NCBI GenBank assembly: GCA_900473805.1
Contig: UCMS01000001.1
Coordinates: 186,001-250,000 of the forward strand
Direction: 5' to 3'
DNA: 64,000 nucleotides
Origin: Hyphomicrobiales bacterium
Lineage (GTDB): Bacteria; Pseudomonadota; Alphaproteobacteria; Rhizobiales; Rhizobiaceae
The position numbers and the translations under genes are program-made. Shown piece after piece: positions 18,519-27,526 of this stretch. The notes under the pieces were generated by a model that was not told the DNA's origin, did no database searches, and worked only from the letters and a program-made list of their open reading frames with translations. Within the stretch, counting starts at the first letter, position 1; each line of letters begins with the position of its first letter.

Positions 18519-19277
18519 ATGCAAACCGGTATCCCCAGGACCGCTCTCGTCACCGGATCTGCCAAAAGACTTGGCCGGGCAATTGCGGAAGACTTGGCCG
18601 CCCATGGCTATGCCGTCGCTTTGCATGCCAATGGTTCACTGGCCGAGGCGGAAGCCGTGGCTGCCGATCTGCGCGCCCAGGGAAAAAAGGCTGTCGCGCT
18701 GAAAGCCGATCTCGGTAACATTTTCGAGACCGCCGACCTGATCGGCCAAGCGGAGGCAGAACTTGGGCCGATCGGGGTGCTGGTCAACAATGCGTCGGTG
18801 TTCGAGGACGATACCGCTCTCGCCTTCGACGCGGAGACATTCGGCCGCCATTTCGACCTGCACGTGCGGGCGCCCGCTATCCTGAGCGCATCGCTCGTTC
18901 AGGCCCTGCCCGAAGATCGGTCCGGGCTGATCATCAACATCATCGACCAGCGGGTTCTGGCGCTGAAGCCGACCTTCTTTTCCTATACGCTGTCCAAGGG
19001 GACGCTGTGGACCGCAACGCAGACCATGGCGCAGGCTTATGCCCCCAGGGTCAGGGTTAATGCCATCGGCCCCGGTCCGACGCTGATTTCGGAGCGACAA
19101 CGGCCGGCGGATTTCCAGGCACAGGTAGACAGTCTCCCACTGAAGCGGGGTCCCTCCCTCACCGAATTCGGCCGCACCATCCGCTTTCTTTTTGACACGC
19201 CGTCGATCACCGGCCAAATGATCGCCTTGGATGGGGGCCAACATCTGATTTGGCACGGTACGGAGATCAATGAATGA
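18519..19277 (+). CDS. SDR family oxidoreductase, pteridine-reductase (FolM)-like
   Basis: 252 residues with a Rossmann fold. The NADPH-binding motif [13 protein letters not shown] (residues 12-24) carries the basic residue typical of pteridine reductases, NNAS lies near residue 90, and the YTLSK catalytic pair is near 158. In place of the usual catalytic Ser there is Asp in NIIDQRV, as in PTR1 and FolM. That suggests reduction of dihydromonapterin or related pterins, by inference. Its last bases overlap uvrC by four (ATGA), so the two are co-translated. Confidence 0.82.
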   Translation: MQTGIPRTALVTGSAKRLGRAIAEDLAAHGYAVALHANGSLAEAEAVAADLRAQGKKAVALKADLGNIFETADLIGQAEAELGPIGVLVNNASVFEDDTALAFDAETFGRHFDLHVRAPAILSASLVQALPEDRSGLIINIIDQRVLALKPTFFSYTLSKGTLWTATQTMAQAYAPRVRVNAIGPGPTLISERQRPADFQAQVDSLPLKRGPSLTEFGRTIRFLFDTPSITGQMIALDGGQHLIWHGTEINE

Positions 19278-21301
19278 ATGGAGGAAAGCTGCCCGACGGC
19301 GGCATTCTCTATGATGGGACGGAAGAGGACGACGAGGAGGTTCTCGTCGAGGCCGAGCCGGTGCATGCTGGTGTCGAGATCGACTGGCACGTGGACGGAC
19401 TGGACGAAACCGGACTGACAGGCGCCGACCTGATCGGCGAGTTCGTCAAGCGGCTGCCCAATTCTCCGGGCGTCTACCGCATGCTGAACAAGGACGGCGA
19501 GGTCATGTATGTCGGCAAGGCGCGCAGCCTGAAGAAGCGCGTCAGCAACTATGCCCAGGGTCGACTGCATTCGAACCGGCTGACGCGCATGGTGCGCGAG
19601 ACCGTGCATATGGAATTCGTCACGACCCGGACCGAGGTCGAGGCGCTTCTGCTGGAAGCGAATCTTATCAAGCGCTTGCGGCCGCGTTTCAACGTGTTGC
19701 TGCGCGACGACAAGAGCTTTCCCTATATCCTGATCACGGGCGACAGCCGGGCGCCTGCGCTTTACAAACATCGCGGCGCCCGTGCCCGCAAGGGCGACTA
19801 TTTCGGCCCCTTCGCCTCCGCGAGCGCCGTCGGACGCACGATCAATTCGCTGCAGCGGGCATTCCTTCTGCGCACATGCACCGACAGCGTGTTCGAAAGC
19901 CGGACTCGGCCCTGCCTGCTCTATCAGATCAAGCGCTGTTCGGGCCCGTGCACGCATGAGATCAGCGACGAGGGTTATGGCGAACTGGTGCGGCAGGCGA
20001 AGGACTTTCTCTCCGGCCGCAGTCAGAACGTCAAGGAATCGATTGCGCGCGCCATGAACGAGGCGGCCGAAGAGCTGGACTTCGAACGCGCCGCCGTGTT
20101 TCGCGATCGCCTCGCCGGGCTCTCTCACGTGCAAAGCCATCAGGGCATCAATCCGGCCGGAGTGGAAGAAGCCGATATCTTCGCCATCCATCACGAGGGC
20201 GGGCTCTCCTGCATTCAGGTCTTCTTCTTCCGTGCCGGGCAGAACTGGGGCAATCAGGCCTACTTCCCGAAGGCCGATCCACAGTTGACCGGGGCCGAAG
20301 TGCTCAATTCCTTCCTGGCGCAGTTCTATGACGACCGACCCTGCCCTCGCCTGGTGCTTCTGTCGGAGCAGGTCGAGGAGCAGGAACTGCTTGCCACAGC
20401 GCTTGCTGAGCGGGCCGGTCACAAGGTGGCGATTTCGGTTCCGCAGCGCGGGGAGAAGAAGGACCTGGTCGACCATGTGGCCGCCAATGCGCGGGAAGCA
20501 CATGGCCGCAAACTGGCGGAGACTGCCTCGCAGTCGCGGCTTTTGGCGGGGCTCGCCGAGACCTTCCAGCTGCCTTACGTGCCGCGCCGCATCGAGATCT
20601 ACGACAACTCGCACATCATGGGCACCAATGCCGTCGGCGGCATGGTGGTCGCGGGGCCGGAAGGCTTCGTGAAGGGGCAGTATCGCAAGTTCAACATCAA
20701 ATCGACCGACATCACCCCGGGCGACGATTTTGGCATGATGCGGGAAGTGATGACTAGGCGCTTTTCGCGGCTGCTGAAGGAAGAGGGCAAGCCCGACCGC
20801 AGCATAGCCCCCGAAGACGGGGCAGATGCACCCTTCCCCGCCTGGCCGGACGTGATCCTGATCGACGGCGGCCAGGGGCAGATGACCGCCGTGCGCAAGA
20901 TCCTCGAAGACCTCGACATCACCGACAGCGTGATCGCGATCGGGGTGGCCAAGGGCGTTGACCGCGATGCCGGGCGCGAGCGCTTCTTCGTCAAGGGCAA
21001 GCCGGACTTCACGCTGCCGCCGCGCGATCCCGTCCTCTACTTCATCCAGCGCATGCGCGACGAGGCACATCGTTTTGCGATCGGGTCACACCGGGCACGG
21101 CGCAAGAAGGAGCTGGTCAAGAACCCGCTGGACGAAATCGGCGGGATCGGCCCGACCCGCAAGCGGGCGCTTCTGCAGCACTTCGGGACGGCGAAAGCCG
21201 TGTCGAGGGCGGCAGTCAGCGACCTGATGGCAGTTGAAGGCATTTCGGAAGCCGTGGCCCGGCTCGTCTACAATCATTTTCACGAAAGCGGCGCCGACTG
21301 A
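19274..21301 (+). CDS. uvrC: Excinuclease ABC subunit UvrC
   Basis: 675 residues. It makes both incisions around DNA lesions in nucleotide excision repair. The order is: an acidic N-terminal extension of about 55 residues; the GIY-YIG nuclease domain ([18 protein letters not shown], near 66-84); a cysteine-containing segment ([10 protein letters not shown]); the UVR domain near 215-250 that binds UvrB; the RNase-H-like second nuclease ([19 protein letters not shown]); and a helix-hairpin-helix pair at the end ([17 protein letters not shown]). The acidic extension is typical of rhizobial UvrC. It starts within the SDR gene stop. Confidence 0.97.
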   Translation: MNGGKLPDGGILYDGTEEDDEEVLVEAEPVHAGVEIDWHVDGLDETGLTGADLIGEFVKRLPNSPGVYRMLNKDGEVMYVGKARSLKKRVSNYAQGRLHSNRLTRMVRETVHMEFVTTRTEVEALLLEANLIKRLRPRFNVLLRDDKSFPYILITGDSRAPALYKHRGARARKGDYFGPFASASAVGRTINSLQRAFLLRTCTDSVFESRTRPCLLYQIKRCSGPCTHEISDEGYGELVRQAKDFLSGRSQNVKESIARAMNEAAEELDFERAAVFRDRLAGLSHVQSHQGINPAGVEEADIFAIHHEGGLSCIQVFFFRAGQNWGNQAYFPKADPQLTGAEVLNSFLAQFYDDRPCPRLVLLSEQVEEQELLATALAERAGHKVAISVPQRGEKKDLVDHVAANAREAHGRKLAETASQSRLLAGLAETFQLPYVPRRIEIYDNSHIMGTNAVGGMVVAGPEGFVKGQYRKFNIKSTDITPGDDFGMMREVMTRRFSRLLKEEGKPDRSIAPEDGADAPFPAWPDVILIDGGQGQMTAVRKILEDLDITDSVIAIGVAKGVDRDAGRERFFVKGKPDFTLPPRDPVLYFIQRMRDEAHRFAIGSHRARRKKELVKNPLDEIGGIGPTRKRALLQHFGTAKAVSRAAVSDLMAVEGISEAVARLVYNHFHESGAD

Positions 21302-21419
21302 CCGGAAACGACGTGCCCTTGGGCGTATTCATGATAAAAGGCGTTCAGAAATCTTGAGTTGACGGCCCCGACCGAAAGTCCTCATCTACCGACACACTTC
21401 CATCCAAAGACAGGGCATC

Positions 21420-22001
21420 ATGGCTTCGCGCGCATACAATATTCCCAATCTCCTGACCTACGCCCGCATCCTGGCCGTGCCGCTGATCGTGCTGTTCTTT
21501 TTCATCGAGGGACGGCTGCAGAGCTCCGACTTTGCTCGCTGGGCCGCGCTCGCACTCTTTATCGCGGCCTCGATCACCGACTATCTCGACGGCTATCTGG
21601 CACGGATCTGGAACCAGACCTCGAACATCGGAAAGATGCTCGACCCGATCGCCGACAAGCTGCTGATCGCTTCGGTCCTGTTGCTGATGGCCGCCGACGG
21701 CACCATCGCCGGCTGGTCGCTCTGGGCCGCCATCACCATCCTGTGCCGCGAAATCCTCGTCTCGGGTCTGCGTGAATATCTGGCCGCGCTGAAGGTCAGC
21801 GTGCCGGTGACCCGCATCGCCAAGTGGAAGACGACGGCGCAGATGTTTGCGCTCGCCTTCCTGCTCGCCGGTCCGGCCGGCGACAAGGTCCTGCCCTACA
21901 CGACCGAGATCGGCATCAGCCTGCTGTGGATCGCCGCGATCCTGACGATCTATACCGGCTACGACTATTTCCGCGCCGGTGCGAAGCACATGGTGGATTG
22001 A
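21420..22001 (+). CDS. pgsA: CDP-diacylglycerol--glycerol-3-phosphate 3-phosphatidyltransferase
   Basis: 193 residues with four to five membrane segments. It makes phosphatidylglycerol phosphate, the committed step to phosphatidylglycerol and cardiolipin. The CDP-alcohol phosphatidyltransferase signature is complete: DYLDGYLARIWNQTSNIG followed by KMLDPIADKLL (residues about 58-86), giving the D-x2-D-G-x2-A-R...G-x3-D-x3-D pattern. It precedes moaD by one base. Confidence 0.95.
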   Translation: MASRAYNIPNLLTYARILAVPLIVLFFFIEGRLQSSDFARWAALALFIAASITDYLDGYLARIWNQTSNIGKMLDPIADKLLIASVLLLMAADGTIAGWSLWAAITILCREILVSGLREYLAALKVSVPVTRIAKWKTTAQMFALAFLLAGPAGDKVLPYTTEIGISLLWIAAILTIYTGYDYFRAGAKHMVD

Positions 22002-22002
22002 G

Positions 22003-22257
22003 ATGACCAAGCTCGTCTATTTCGCATGGGTCCGGGAGCGGATCGGCAAGGGCGAGGAAGACCTGGACTTGCCGGACGACGTGAAGACGGCCGGCGACCT
22101 GGTCGCCTGGCTGGCAACCCTCGGCGACGAATACGCCGAGGCCTTGCGTTTTCCGAAGGCGATCCGCGTTGCGGTGAACCAGGAGCATGTCGAGCATGAC
22201 GAACTGATTGCCGGCGCCCGCGAGATCGGCATCTTTCCGCCGATGACCGGCGGCTGA
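22003..22257 (+). CDS. moaD: Molybdopterin synthase sulfur-carrier subunit MoaD
   Basis: 84 residues, a ubiquitin-like sulfur carrier. The C-terminal Gly-Gly (PPMTGG) is thiocarboxylated and donates sulfur to precursor Z. The start at MTKLVYFAWVRE follows the pgsA stop by one base, so it is translationally coupled; an extension upstream would run inside pgsA. The partner subunit moaE follows 37 bases later. Confidence 0.94.
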   Translation: MTKLVYFAWVRERIGKGEEDLDLPDDVKTAGDLVAWLATLGDEYAEALRFPKAIRVAVNQEHVEHDELIAGAREIGIFPPMTGG

Positions 22258-22294
22258 TGGCACGCCGCCGATCGCCGGCCGGAGGATGCTGCCG

Positions 22295-22774
22295 ATGAAG
22301 AGCCCTGCCCCAAAGATCCGGGTCCAGCATGAGGATTTCGACGCGGCTGCCGAAAGCGCGCTCATGACCGCCGGCCGGGCCGATATTGGTGCGCTGGTTT
22401 CCTTCGTGGGCCTTTGCCGCGACGAAGCCGGCACACTGGCCGCTCTCGAATTAGAACATTATCCTGGAATGGCCGAGGCGGAGATGACCCGGATCGCCGA
22501 TCTCGCGATCGAGCGCTTCTCTCTTCTTGCCCTGACCGCTATCCATCGCTTCGGTCGCATCGAAGCCGGCGGGCAGATCGTGCTGGTCATCGCCGCCGCA
22601 CCGCATCGCCAGGCCGCCTTCGACGGCGCCAACTTCGTCATGGACTTCCTGAAGACCTCCGCCCCTTTCTGGAAAAAGGAACATGGCACGGACGGCCAGG
22701 CCGGAGGGTGGATCGCGGCCAAGGATGCGGACGACAGCGCACGCGACCGCTGGCACAATCCAGTCAAGGAATGA
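22295..22774 (+). CDS. moaE: Molybdopterin synthase catalytic subunit MoaE
   Basis: 159 residues. With MoaD it converts precursor Z to molybdopterin. The family segments GALVSFVGLCRD (near residue 35), LELEHYPGMAEAEM and HRFGRIEAGGQIVLV are present, as is the late FWKKEHGTDG containing the catalytic Lys. The start was placed at the second ATG because GGAGG lies nine bases upstream; the first ATG overlaps that site. Its stop overlaps the convergent permease gene by 11 bases. It could feed the molybdoenzyme at 11.8-13.9 kb. Confidence 0.94.
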   Translation: MKSPAPKIRVQHEDFDAAAESALMTAGRADIGALVSFVGLCRDEAGTLAALELEHYPGMAEAEMTRIADLAIERFSLLALTAIHRFGRIEAGGQIVLVIAAAPHRQAAFDGANFVMDFLKTSAPFWKKEHGTDGQAGGWIAAKDADDSARDRWHNPVKE

Positions 22775-23663
22775 CGCGTTCCCGCCGGCTCAGAACCAGC
22801 AGGAAGACGAGGATCGCGATGATGACGGCATCCCGCCAGATCATCGGGCCATAGGCGCTCCAGAGCGTTTCGGCCAGCCCCACTCCGGCAGCACCGATTG
22901 CTGAATGCAGCGGGCGGAAGTAACCGCCAACGGCGGCAATCAGGACCACTTTCAGCCCAAACATCAGACCTGCTCCGAAATCCATCGTACCGTAGAGGAC
23001 AGTGGCGGACAGGCCGGCACAGGCGGCGAACGTGGCAGCGGCCAGCAACGCGACAACGAAGACGCGGTCCGCATCCACGCCCAGCAACCGGGCGGCAAAC
23101 GGATCCTGGCAGACGCCCTGCCAGAGGCGACCGGCACGGCTCAGCGTGAGAACGAGATGGCCGACCAGAACCAAGACGGCCATCAGCGTCGAATGCATGA
23201 GTTGGACGACCGTCATTCCCACTGTGAAGCCATCGAATTCGGCGAAGGCGATCTGCCCCTGCCAGAGAGGCGGTAGCCAGAGGCTGCGGGTATCGAGCGC
23301 CAGCCGCGCCCCCTCCGAGATCAGGATGACGAAGCCGAGCGAAGCGACGATGACGCTGTTGGCCGAACGCCGGTGGAGCGGAAGCATGAGGTAACGGGCG
23401 CTCGTCCAGCCGGCGACCAGCGCGTAGGCGAAGCCGGTCAGGAACCCGAGGAAAAGGGAAGCCGGGAGAATGAGATAAAGGCGACCCCAGCCATAATCGA
23501 CGAACAGAAGGCAGATCTGGCCGGCGAGCGCGACCAGAGCGCCGAAGGTGATGTCCGGGCGGCGCGTGACCCCGAAAGCGAGCGCATAACCAAAGGCGAG
23601 GCAGGCATAGAGGCTCGCCACCGGGATTGCGTTCAAGATCTGCTGCAGCAAGTAGGCCATCAT
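22764..23663 (-). CDS. Branched-chain amino acid (LivH-type) ABC transporter permease, orphan
   Basis: 299 residues with about eight membrane segments and the LivH/LivM permease sequence pattern (SLYACLAFGYALAFG near the N-terminus, and the cytoplasmic coupling region CQDPFAARLLGVDADRVFVVALLAAATFAACAG). Such permeases work with a second permease (LivM), ATPases (LivG, LivF) and a periplasmic binding protein, none of which is nearby. The start region has two consecutive ATGs with GGAGGG immediately upstream. It is divergent from the CGNR regulator across a perfect 32-bp palindrome. Either it serves with subunits encoded elsewhere or it is a relic. Confidence 0.8.
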   Translation of the reverse strand: MMAYLLQQILNAIPVASLYACLAFGYALAFGVTRRPDITFGALVALAGQICLLFVDYGWGRLYLILPASLFLGFLTGFAYALVAGWTSARYLMLPLHRRSANSVIVASLGFVILISEGARLALDTRSLWLPPLWQGQIAFAEFDGFTVGMTVVQLMHSTLMAVLVLVGHLVLTLSRAGRLWQGVCQDPFAARLLGVDADRVFVVALLAAATFAACAGLSATVLYGTMDFGAGLMFGLKVVLIAAVGGYFRPLHSAIGAAGVGLAETLWSAYGPMIWRDAVIIAILVFLLVLSRRERVIP

Positions 23664-23678
23664 CCCTCCGCTACCTTT

Positions 23679-23710
23679 TATAACTGGTAAAATCCGTTTT
23701 ACCAGTTATA
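23679..23710. promoter_or_regulatory. Perfect 32-bp palindrome between divergent permease and CGNR regulator genes
   Basis: The arms TATAACTGGTAAAA (23679-23692) and TTTTACCAGTTATA (23697-23710) are exact reverse complements separated by TCCG. The site ends 8 bases before the CGNR gene ATG and starts 15 bases from the permease ATG. A TATATT box at 23707-23712 would place the transcription start at about the ATG, so the palindrome would cover the promoter. This fits an autoregulatory operator of the CGNR protein; that link is inference. Confidence 0.65.
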
Positions 23711-23718
23711 TTGTGGCA

Positions 23719-24270
23719 ATGAGCTTTTCCTGGACACCCCATCGTTTCGTCGGCGGCGCGCTGGCGCTCGACGTCGCCAACAGCGTCATCCTCCGGCATG
23801 ACGCAGCGGCGCGGCGCGATCGTTTTGCCGTGGTAGAGCAGTTGCAGGCCTTTCCCGAGGCGGCAGTTCGCCTGTCGGCCGAGCGTCAGGATTTCCCCGA
23901 TCTTCGCGCCGTATCCGAAGCGCGACGAGGCGACTTTTTGCGCTTGCGCGAGGCGATCGACGATTATTTTCGCGGTCGGGTTCTGGGAGAGGAAAACAGA
24001 TTGGCGCTGGCTCAGTTGCTGGAGCAGATCGCGACGACGCTCAGGGCCGCCGAGGATGAACGATCGCTCGACCAGGCGACCGCCCGCTCCGCCTTGCGGC
24101 TGATCTGCGAACCCGATCCCGACCGCCTGAAGATCTGCGGCAATTGCGGCTGGCTGTTTCTCGACCGAAGCAAGAACCGGAGCCGCACCTGGTGCGACAT
24201 GGCCGTTTGCGGCAACCGGGTCAAAGCGAGCCGTCACTACAAGCGAAAGAAGACGGAGACAGTGCCATGA
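23719..24270 (+). CDS. CGNR zinc finger domain-containing protein (putative transcriptional regulator)
   Basis: 183 residues. The N-terminal ABATE-like stress domain begins FVGGALALDVANSV, and the C-terminal zinc finger has Cys140, Cys143, Cys159 and the eponymous CGNR at 164-167, followed by a basic stretch (KASRHYKRKK) that can contact DNA. No Shine-Dalgarno precedes the ATG; with the TATATT box placed as it is, the mRNA may be leaderless. A GTG two codons upstream is an alternative. Its last bases overlap the lipoprotein gene (ATGA). The divergent permease and palindrome suggest what it controls. Confidence 0.85.
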   Translation: MSFSWTPHRFVGGALALDVANSVILRHDAAARRDRFAVVEQLQAFPEAAVRLSAERQDFPDLRAVSEARRGDFLRLREAIDDYFRGRVLGEENRLALAQLLEQIATTLRAAEDERSLDQATARSALRLICEPDPDRLKICGNCGWLFLDRSKNRSRTWCDMAVCGNRVKASRHYKRKKTETVP

Positions 24271-24809
24271 CGGCAAAGACGTTGCTCACCATCCTTGCTG
24301 CCTTTGCGACCATCGCGATCCTGCCGGCCTGCCAGCGCGAAGATGTGAACGAGCCGCTGAAGCTCAGCGGCAAAGTCTTCATCTTCAACTATCGCGTCGC
24401 GCGGGCAACCTATGTGGTGACGCTCGCCCGCAATGGTCCACTGCCGGAGGAGAGTTACGCGCTGACGACGTTCGAGAACCCGGCCGGCGGCGCGCCGATT
24501 GAGACGCGGACGAAGATCTTTCCCTTCTGGGAAAAGGTGGCGCTGGAAAGCCCGCCGGTACATTGCGTCGTGAAGGGCAAACCCTATGCGATCTCGATCC
24601 GGGTGGTGGACAAGGACGACAAGGTCCTCCAGGCGATCGACACGACGCTGACCTCTACGGAAGATCAGACCATCATGCCGGACAAACCGCTGGTCGTCGG
24701 GCCTATCTATTCGCCCAATCCAGACGTCTTTCGCGCCGACGGAACGCGCGACTTCTCGCCCGATACAGACTGCCCCGCTCCGGCGCCTGGGAGCGCCGCG
24801 ATCAATTGA
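24267..24809 (+). CDS. Predicted lipoprotein of unknown function
   Basis: 180 residues. The N-terminus has a hydrophobic signal and a lipobox ending LPAC, so the cysteine at about position 22 should be lipidated and anchor the protein to a membrane facing the periplasm. The remainder is a beta-rich domain with no family I recognise; the segment KVFIFNYRVARATYVVTLARNG starts it, and it ends in a proline/alanine-rich tail. The start overlaps the CGNR stop by four bases, so it is co-translated with that regulator and likely belongs to its regulon. Its stop overlaps the convergent lectin gene by eight bases. Confidence 0.7.
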   Translation: MTAKTLLTILAAFATIAILPACQREDVNEPLKLSGKVFIFNYRVARATYVVTLARNGPLPEESYALTTFENPAGGAPIETRTKIFPFWEKVALESPPVHCVVKGKPYAISIRVVDKDDKVLQAIDTTLTSTEDQTIMPDKPLVVGPIYSPNPDVFRADGTRDFSPDTDCPAPAPGSAAIN

Positions 24810-25296
24810 CGAGCGTCCAGAGCTGACCGGAGTAATTGCCACAGGGGCGCATCTGCGCATAACGGTCCAGCATGCCGCCATTGGCGATATCGAGGCAGTA
24901 GTGATTGCCGAGGAACTGGGTGGTGAGGCGCATATGTTCGCCCGAGGCGGAAATCTGCCAAAGCTGGCCGGAATAGTTTCCGCACGGCCGCATCTGGACC
25001 ATATAGGCGGGATCGCCGCCATTGACGACATCAAGGCACATAGTGTCGCCCATGGCTTCGTTGCGGATCCGCACCCACTGCCCTTCCGACGTCACATGCC
25101 AGCGCTGACCACTCGACTCCCCGTTCACGCCGCTCATCATGGCGAGGTCCTGAAAGGGTCCACCGTAGACGATTTCCAGCCGCTGGTTTGGCCCGGTGAA
25201 TTGTGTGGAGAGGCCGATCGCGTCCGCCATGGCGGCGCTGGGTACGACGACGAGCGCAAGCGAAACAAGGAGAGGAAAACAACGGAAATGCAGCAC
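24802..25296 (-). CDS. Secreted ricin-type beta-trefoil (RICIN/QxW) lectin-like protein
   Basis: 164 residues from a GTG start preceded by AGAGGT. A signal peptide (LLVSLALVVVPSAAMADA) exports it. The body is one beta-trefoil with three imperfect repeats ending in Q-x-W or R-W elements (QRWHVTS, GQLWQIS, GQLWTLV); the two C-terminal repeats share the identical PCGNYSGQLW block, indicating recent internal duplication. Such domains bind carbohydrates. No catalytic domain is attached, so it is a free lectin or an adaptor. Upstream in-frame residues are arginine rich and unlikely coding. Confidence 0.75.
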   Translation of the reverse strand: MLHFRCFPLLVSLALVVVPSAAMADAIGLSTQFTGPNQRLEIVYGGPFQDLAMMSGVNGESSGQRWHVTSEGQWVRIRNEAMGDTMCLDVVNGGDPAYMVQMRPCGNYSGQLWQISASGEHMRLTTQFLGNHYCLDIANGGMLDRYAQMRPCGNYSGQLWTLVN

Positions 25297-25409
25297 GGCA
25301 GCGGACCTCTTTGGTGGGACTGGAGGCCTGAGTCTAGCGAGACATCGTCGCCGGCGCCTGCCCAAAGTCTGCAGACATTTGGCCGCTTTCCTCTGCACAG
25401 ATACGAAAA

Positions 25410-25433
25410 AACCGGGGCGTTTCCACCCCGGTT
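25410..25433 (-). terminator. Rho-independent terminator of ndk
   Basis: Arms AACCGGGG and CCCCGGTT around an eight-base loop, followed on the minus strand by six T. It lies 46 bases past the ndk stop. Confidence 0.88.
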
Positions 25434-25479
25434 CCTTGAGTCGTATCAATGTGCTGAGGCCGAAACCTCAAAACCTGAT

Positions 25480-25902
25480 TCAGCCGACGATTTCGGTGTC
25501 CGAGAACCAGTACTTGATTTCCTGGGCAGCGGTTTCCGGAGCGTCCGAACCGTGAACCGAGTTCTCGCCGATGGAGAGAGCGTGGGTCTTGCGGATCGTG
25601 CCTTCGTCGGCGTTGGCCGGGTTGGTGGCGCCCATGATTTCGCGGTTCTTCAGGATGGCGTTTTCGCCTTCGAGAACCTGAACGACGGTCGGGCCGGAGG
25701 TCATGCCTTCAACCAGTTCGCCGAAGAAGGGGCGTTCCTTGTGAACGGCGTAGAAGCCTTCGGCTTCGCGCTTGCTCATCCAGACGCGCTTGGAGGCGAC
25801 GACGCGCAGGCCTGCGTCTTCCAGCATCTTGGTGATGGCGCCCGTGAGGTTGCGCTTGGTTGCGTCCGGCTTGATCATCGAGAAGGTGCGTTCAATCGCC
25901 AT
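25480..25902 (-). CDS. ndk: Nucleoside diphosphate kinase
   Basis: 140 residues, the normal size. It transfers the gamma-phosphate of ATP to nucleoside diphosphates through a phosphohistidine. The family start is [15 protein letters not shown], and the active-site histidine is His117 in NSVHGSD. The start at MAIERT follows AAGGATGAGACAG; an ATG three codons upstream overlaps this site. The gene is monocistronic with its own strong terminator. Confidence 0.97.
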   Translation of the reverse strand: MAIERTFSMIKPDATKRNLTGAITKMLEDAGLRVVASKRVWMSKREAEGFYAVHKERPFFGELVEGMTSGPTVVQVLEGENAILKNREIMGATNPANADEGTIRKTHALSIGENSVHGSDAPETAAQEIKYWFSDTEIVG

Positions 25903-26052
25903 CTGTCTCATCCTTGTTGGTGTCTGAAGGGAAAGTGGGCGGTATCTACAAGGCCCGAATCACGAAGACAAGGGGGATGGACGAATTTCACGCCGACGTC
26001 ATAATCCCGCCCGCGACGCACGCGGCGCAAAACTACGACAGGAGAATTCGCA

Positions 26053-26919
26053 TTGAGCGAAGACGCTTTCGTCCGGATCGCGCGGTTCACGCATGTCGCA
26101 CCTGCGCTCGGCGCGCATTGCTTCATCATTCAGGCGACATCCGGCGCCTTCCGCCACCTGCGCGCCGACCAGCCCGGATTGATCGTCGTCCGGCGCGGAT
26201 GCAAGCGCGTCTCGTCCGACCGGACCGACCTCACGGCCGGTCCGGGGGAGGCAATCGTCCTTCCCATCAACGGGGAATGGACTGTTTACAACGACATCGC
26301 CACGGGCGGGGACTACCGGGCAGAGGCCTTCATGTTTTCTCCCGAACTCGTCGATGCCTACACCGATCCGGCTCGCGCACCTCTGCGAGAGGCCGCGGTC
26401 TTCCAGCCGGATCCCGCATTCGAGGAGGCGCTGCAGCGGGTCGGGCAGACATTGGCCAACTCCACCCAACCCGACACTCTCTGCCGCCATCTGCTGGGCG
26501 AGATCATCGTCCGACTCGATGCGCTCGGCATGAACCTGCGTCCCGCAGCCGGCGTCGGTCTGCACGACCGCGTTCGCGCCCTGATCAGCCGCGACCTCGC
26601 CACAGAGTGGAGCGCAGGGCGCGTGTCTTCGGCGATCGGGGTCAGTGAAGCAACGCTTCGACGCAAGCTGGCGACCGCCGGGACGAGCCTGACCGACATC
26701 ATCGCGGACGTCCGCATGACACGCGCTGCCAGTCTTCTTCAGGCCACGGAGCTGCCGATCAACCGCGTGGCGCTCGAGGTGGGTTACGAATCCGCATCCA
26801 AGTTCGCGGCGCGTTTTCGCGAGCGCTTCGGTCTCGCCCCGCGCGACATCCGCGTGTCGGCAACGGAGATTGCGCGACATGGAGCCGAAGATGATCGGGT
26901 CGGGGCCGCAGCCGAGTAG
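26053..26919 (+). CDS. AraC family transcriptional regulator
   Basis: 288 residues using TTG as the start, eight bases after AGGAGA. The N-terminal half is a cupin-like ligand domain (GEAIVLPINGEWTVYND region) and the C-terminal 110 residues hold two HTH motifs: VSSAIGVSEATLRRKLATAG and INRVALEVGYESASKFAARFRERFGLAPRDIR, the latter matching the AraC signature. The PEBP-like gene starts 42 bases downstream on the same strand and is a plausible target or operon partner. The inducing signal is unknown. Confidence 0.85.
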   Translation: MSEDAFVRIARFTHVAPALGAHCFIIQATSGAFRHLRADQPGLIVVRRGCKRVSSDRTDLTAGPGEAIVLPINGEWTVYNDIATGGDYRAEAFMFSPELVDAYTDPARAPLREAAVFQPDPAFEEALQRVGQTLANSTQPDTLCRHLLGEIIVRLDALGMNLRPAAGVGLHDRVRALISRDLATEWSAGRVSSAIGVSEATLRRKLATAGTSLTDIIADVRMTRAASLLQATELPINRVALEVGYESASKFAARFRERFGLAPRDIRVSATEIARHGAEDDRVGAAAE

Positions 26920-26933
26920 CCAAGCGGATAGGG

Positions 26934-26959
26934 TGGGCTTCCAACATCGAAGGAGCCCA
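26934..26959 (+). promoter_or_regulatory. Small hairpin masking the ribosome site of the PEBP-like gene
   Basis: TGGGCT-TCC pairs with GGA-GCCCA (one bulged T), enclosing the AAGGAG ribosome-binding site just before the ATG. It is visible in the sequence, but the stem is short and may be incidental. Confidence 0.25.
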
Positions 26960-26961
26960 TC

Positions 26962-27510
26962 ATGATCAGACCCGCATTCGCCGCCACGATCCTCACACTG
27001 ACCGTTTTCGCCGCCCAGGCGCAGGCGGCGGACTTCAGCCTGTCGAGCCCGGGCATGCAGGATGGCGGTGCGCTGCCGGCAGCCCAGGTGGCGAACACCT
27101 TCGGCTGCAGCGGAGAAAACATCTCGCCGGCGCTGCAATGGAGCAATGCCCCTGCCGGTACGAAAAGTTTCGTCGTGTCGCTCTACGATCCCGACGCACC
27201 GACGGGCTCCGGCTTCTGGCACTGGGTGATGTTCAACATTCCTGCCGACGTGACCGCGCTGCCCGCCGGTATTTCCCCCGAGGCGGGAGCGCCGGCCGGG
27301 GCCGTCCAGAGCCGTGCCGATGCCGGTTACTCGGGCTTCCTGGGCGCGTGCCCGCCCGAGGGGCAGACCCATGCCTATGTGTTCACGGTGGCCGCCCTCG
27401 ACACGGACAAACTGGACCTCGATGCCTCGGCCAGCGGCGCGCTGATCGGGTTCATGACCAATGCCCATGCGCTGGCCAAGGCATCACTCACCTTGAAATA
27501 CGGGCGATAG
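26962..27510 (+). CDS. YbhB/YbcL family Raf kinase inhibitor-like protein (PEBP fold), exported
   Basis: 182 residues. A signal peptide (about 1-22, ending AQAA) is followed by a phosphatidylethanolamine-binding-protein fold: CSGENISPALQWSNAPAGTKSF, the anion-site motif YDPDAP, and the second motif GFWHWVMFNIPADV. Cysteines in CSG and GACPPEG fit a periplasmic disulfide. Bacterial members have no established reaction. It follows the AraC regulator by 42 bases and has its own AAGGAG site. Confidence 0.88.
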   Translation: MIRPAFAATILTLTVFAAQAQAADFSLSSPGMQDGGALPAAQVANTFGCSGENISPALQWSNAPAGTKSFVVSLYDPDAPTGSGFWHWVMFNIPADVTALPAGISPEAGAPAGAVQSRADAGYSGFLGACPPEGQTHAYVFTVAALDTDKLDLDASASGALIGFMTNAHALAKASLTLKYGR

Positions 27511-27526
27511 GCAGTGCAATGCCGGT

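Noticed and set aside
19037-21070. 677-residue open frame opposite uvrC
   Set aside because: It is a shadow of uvrC in GC-rich DNA; no protein family is recognisable.
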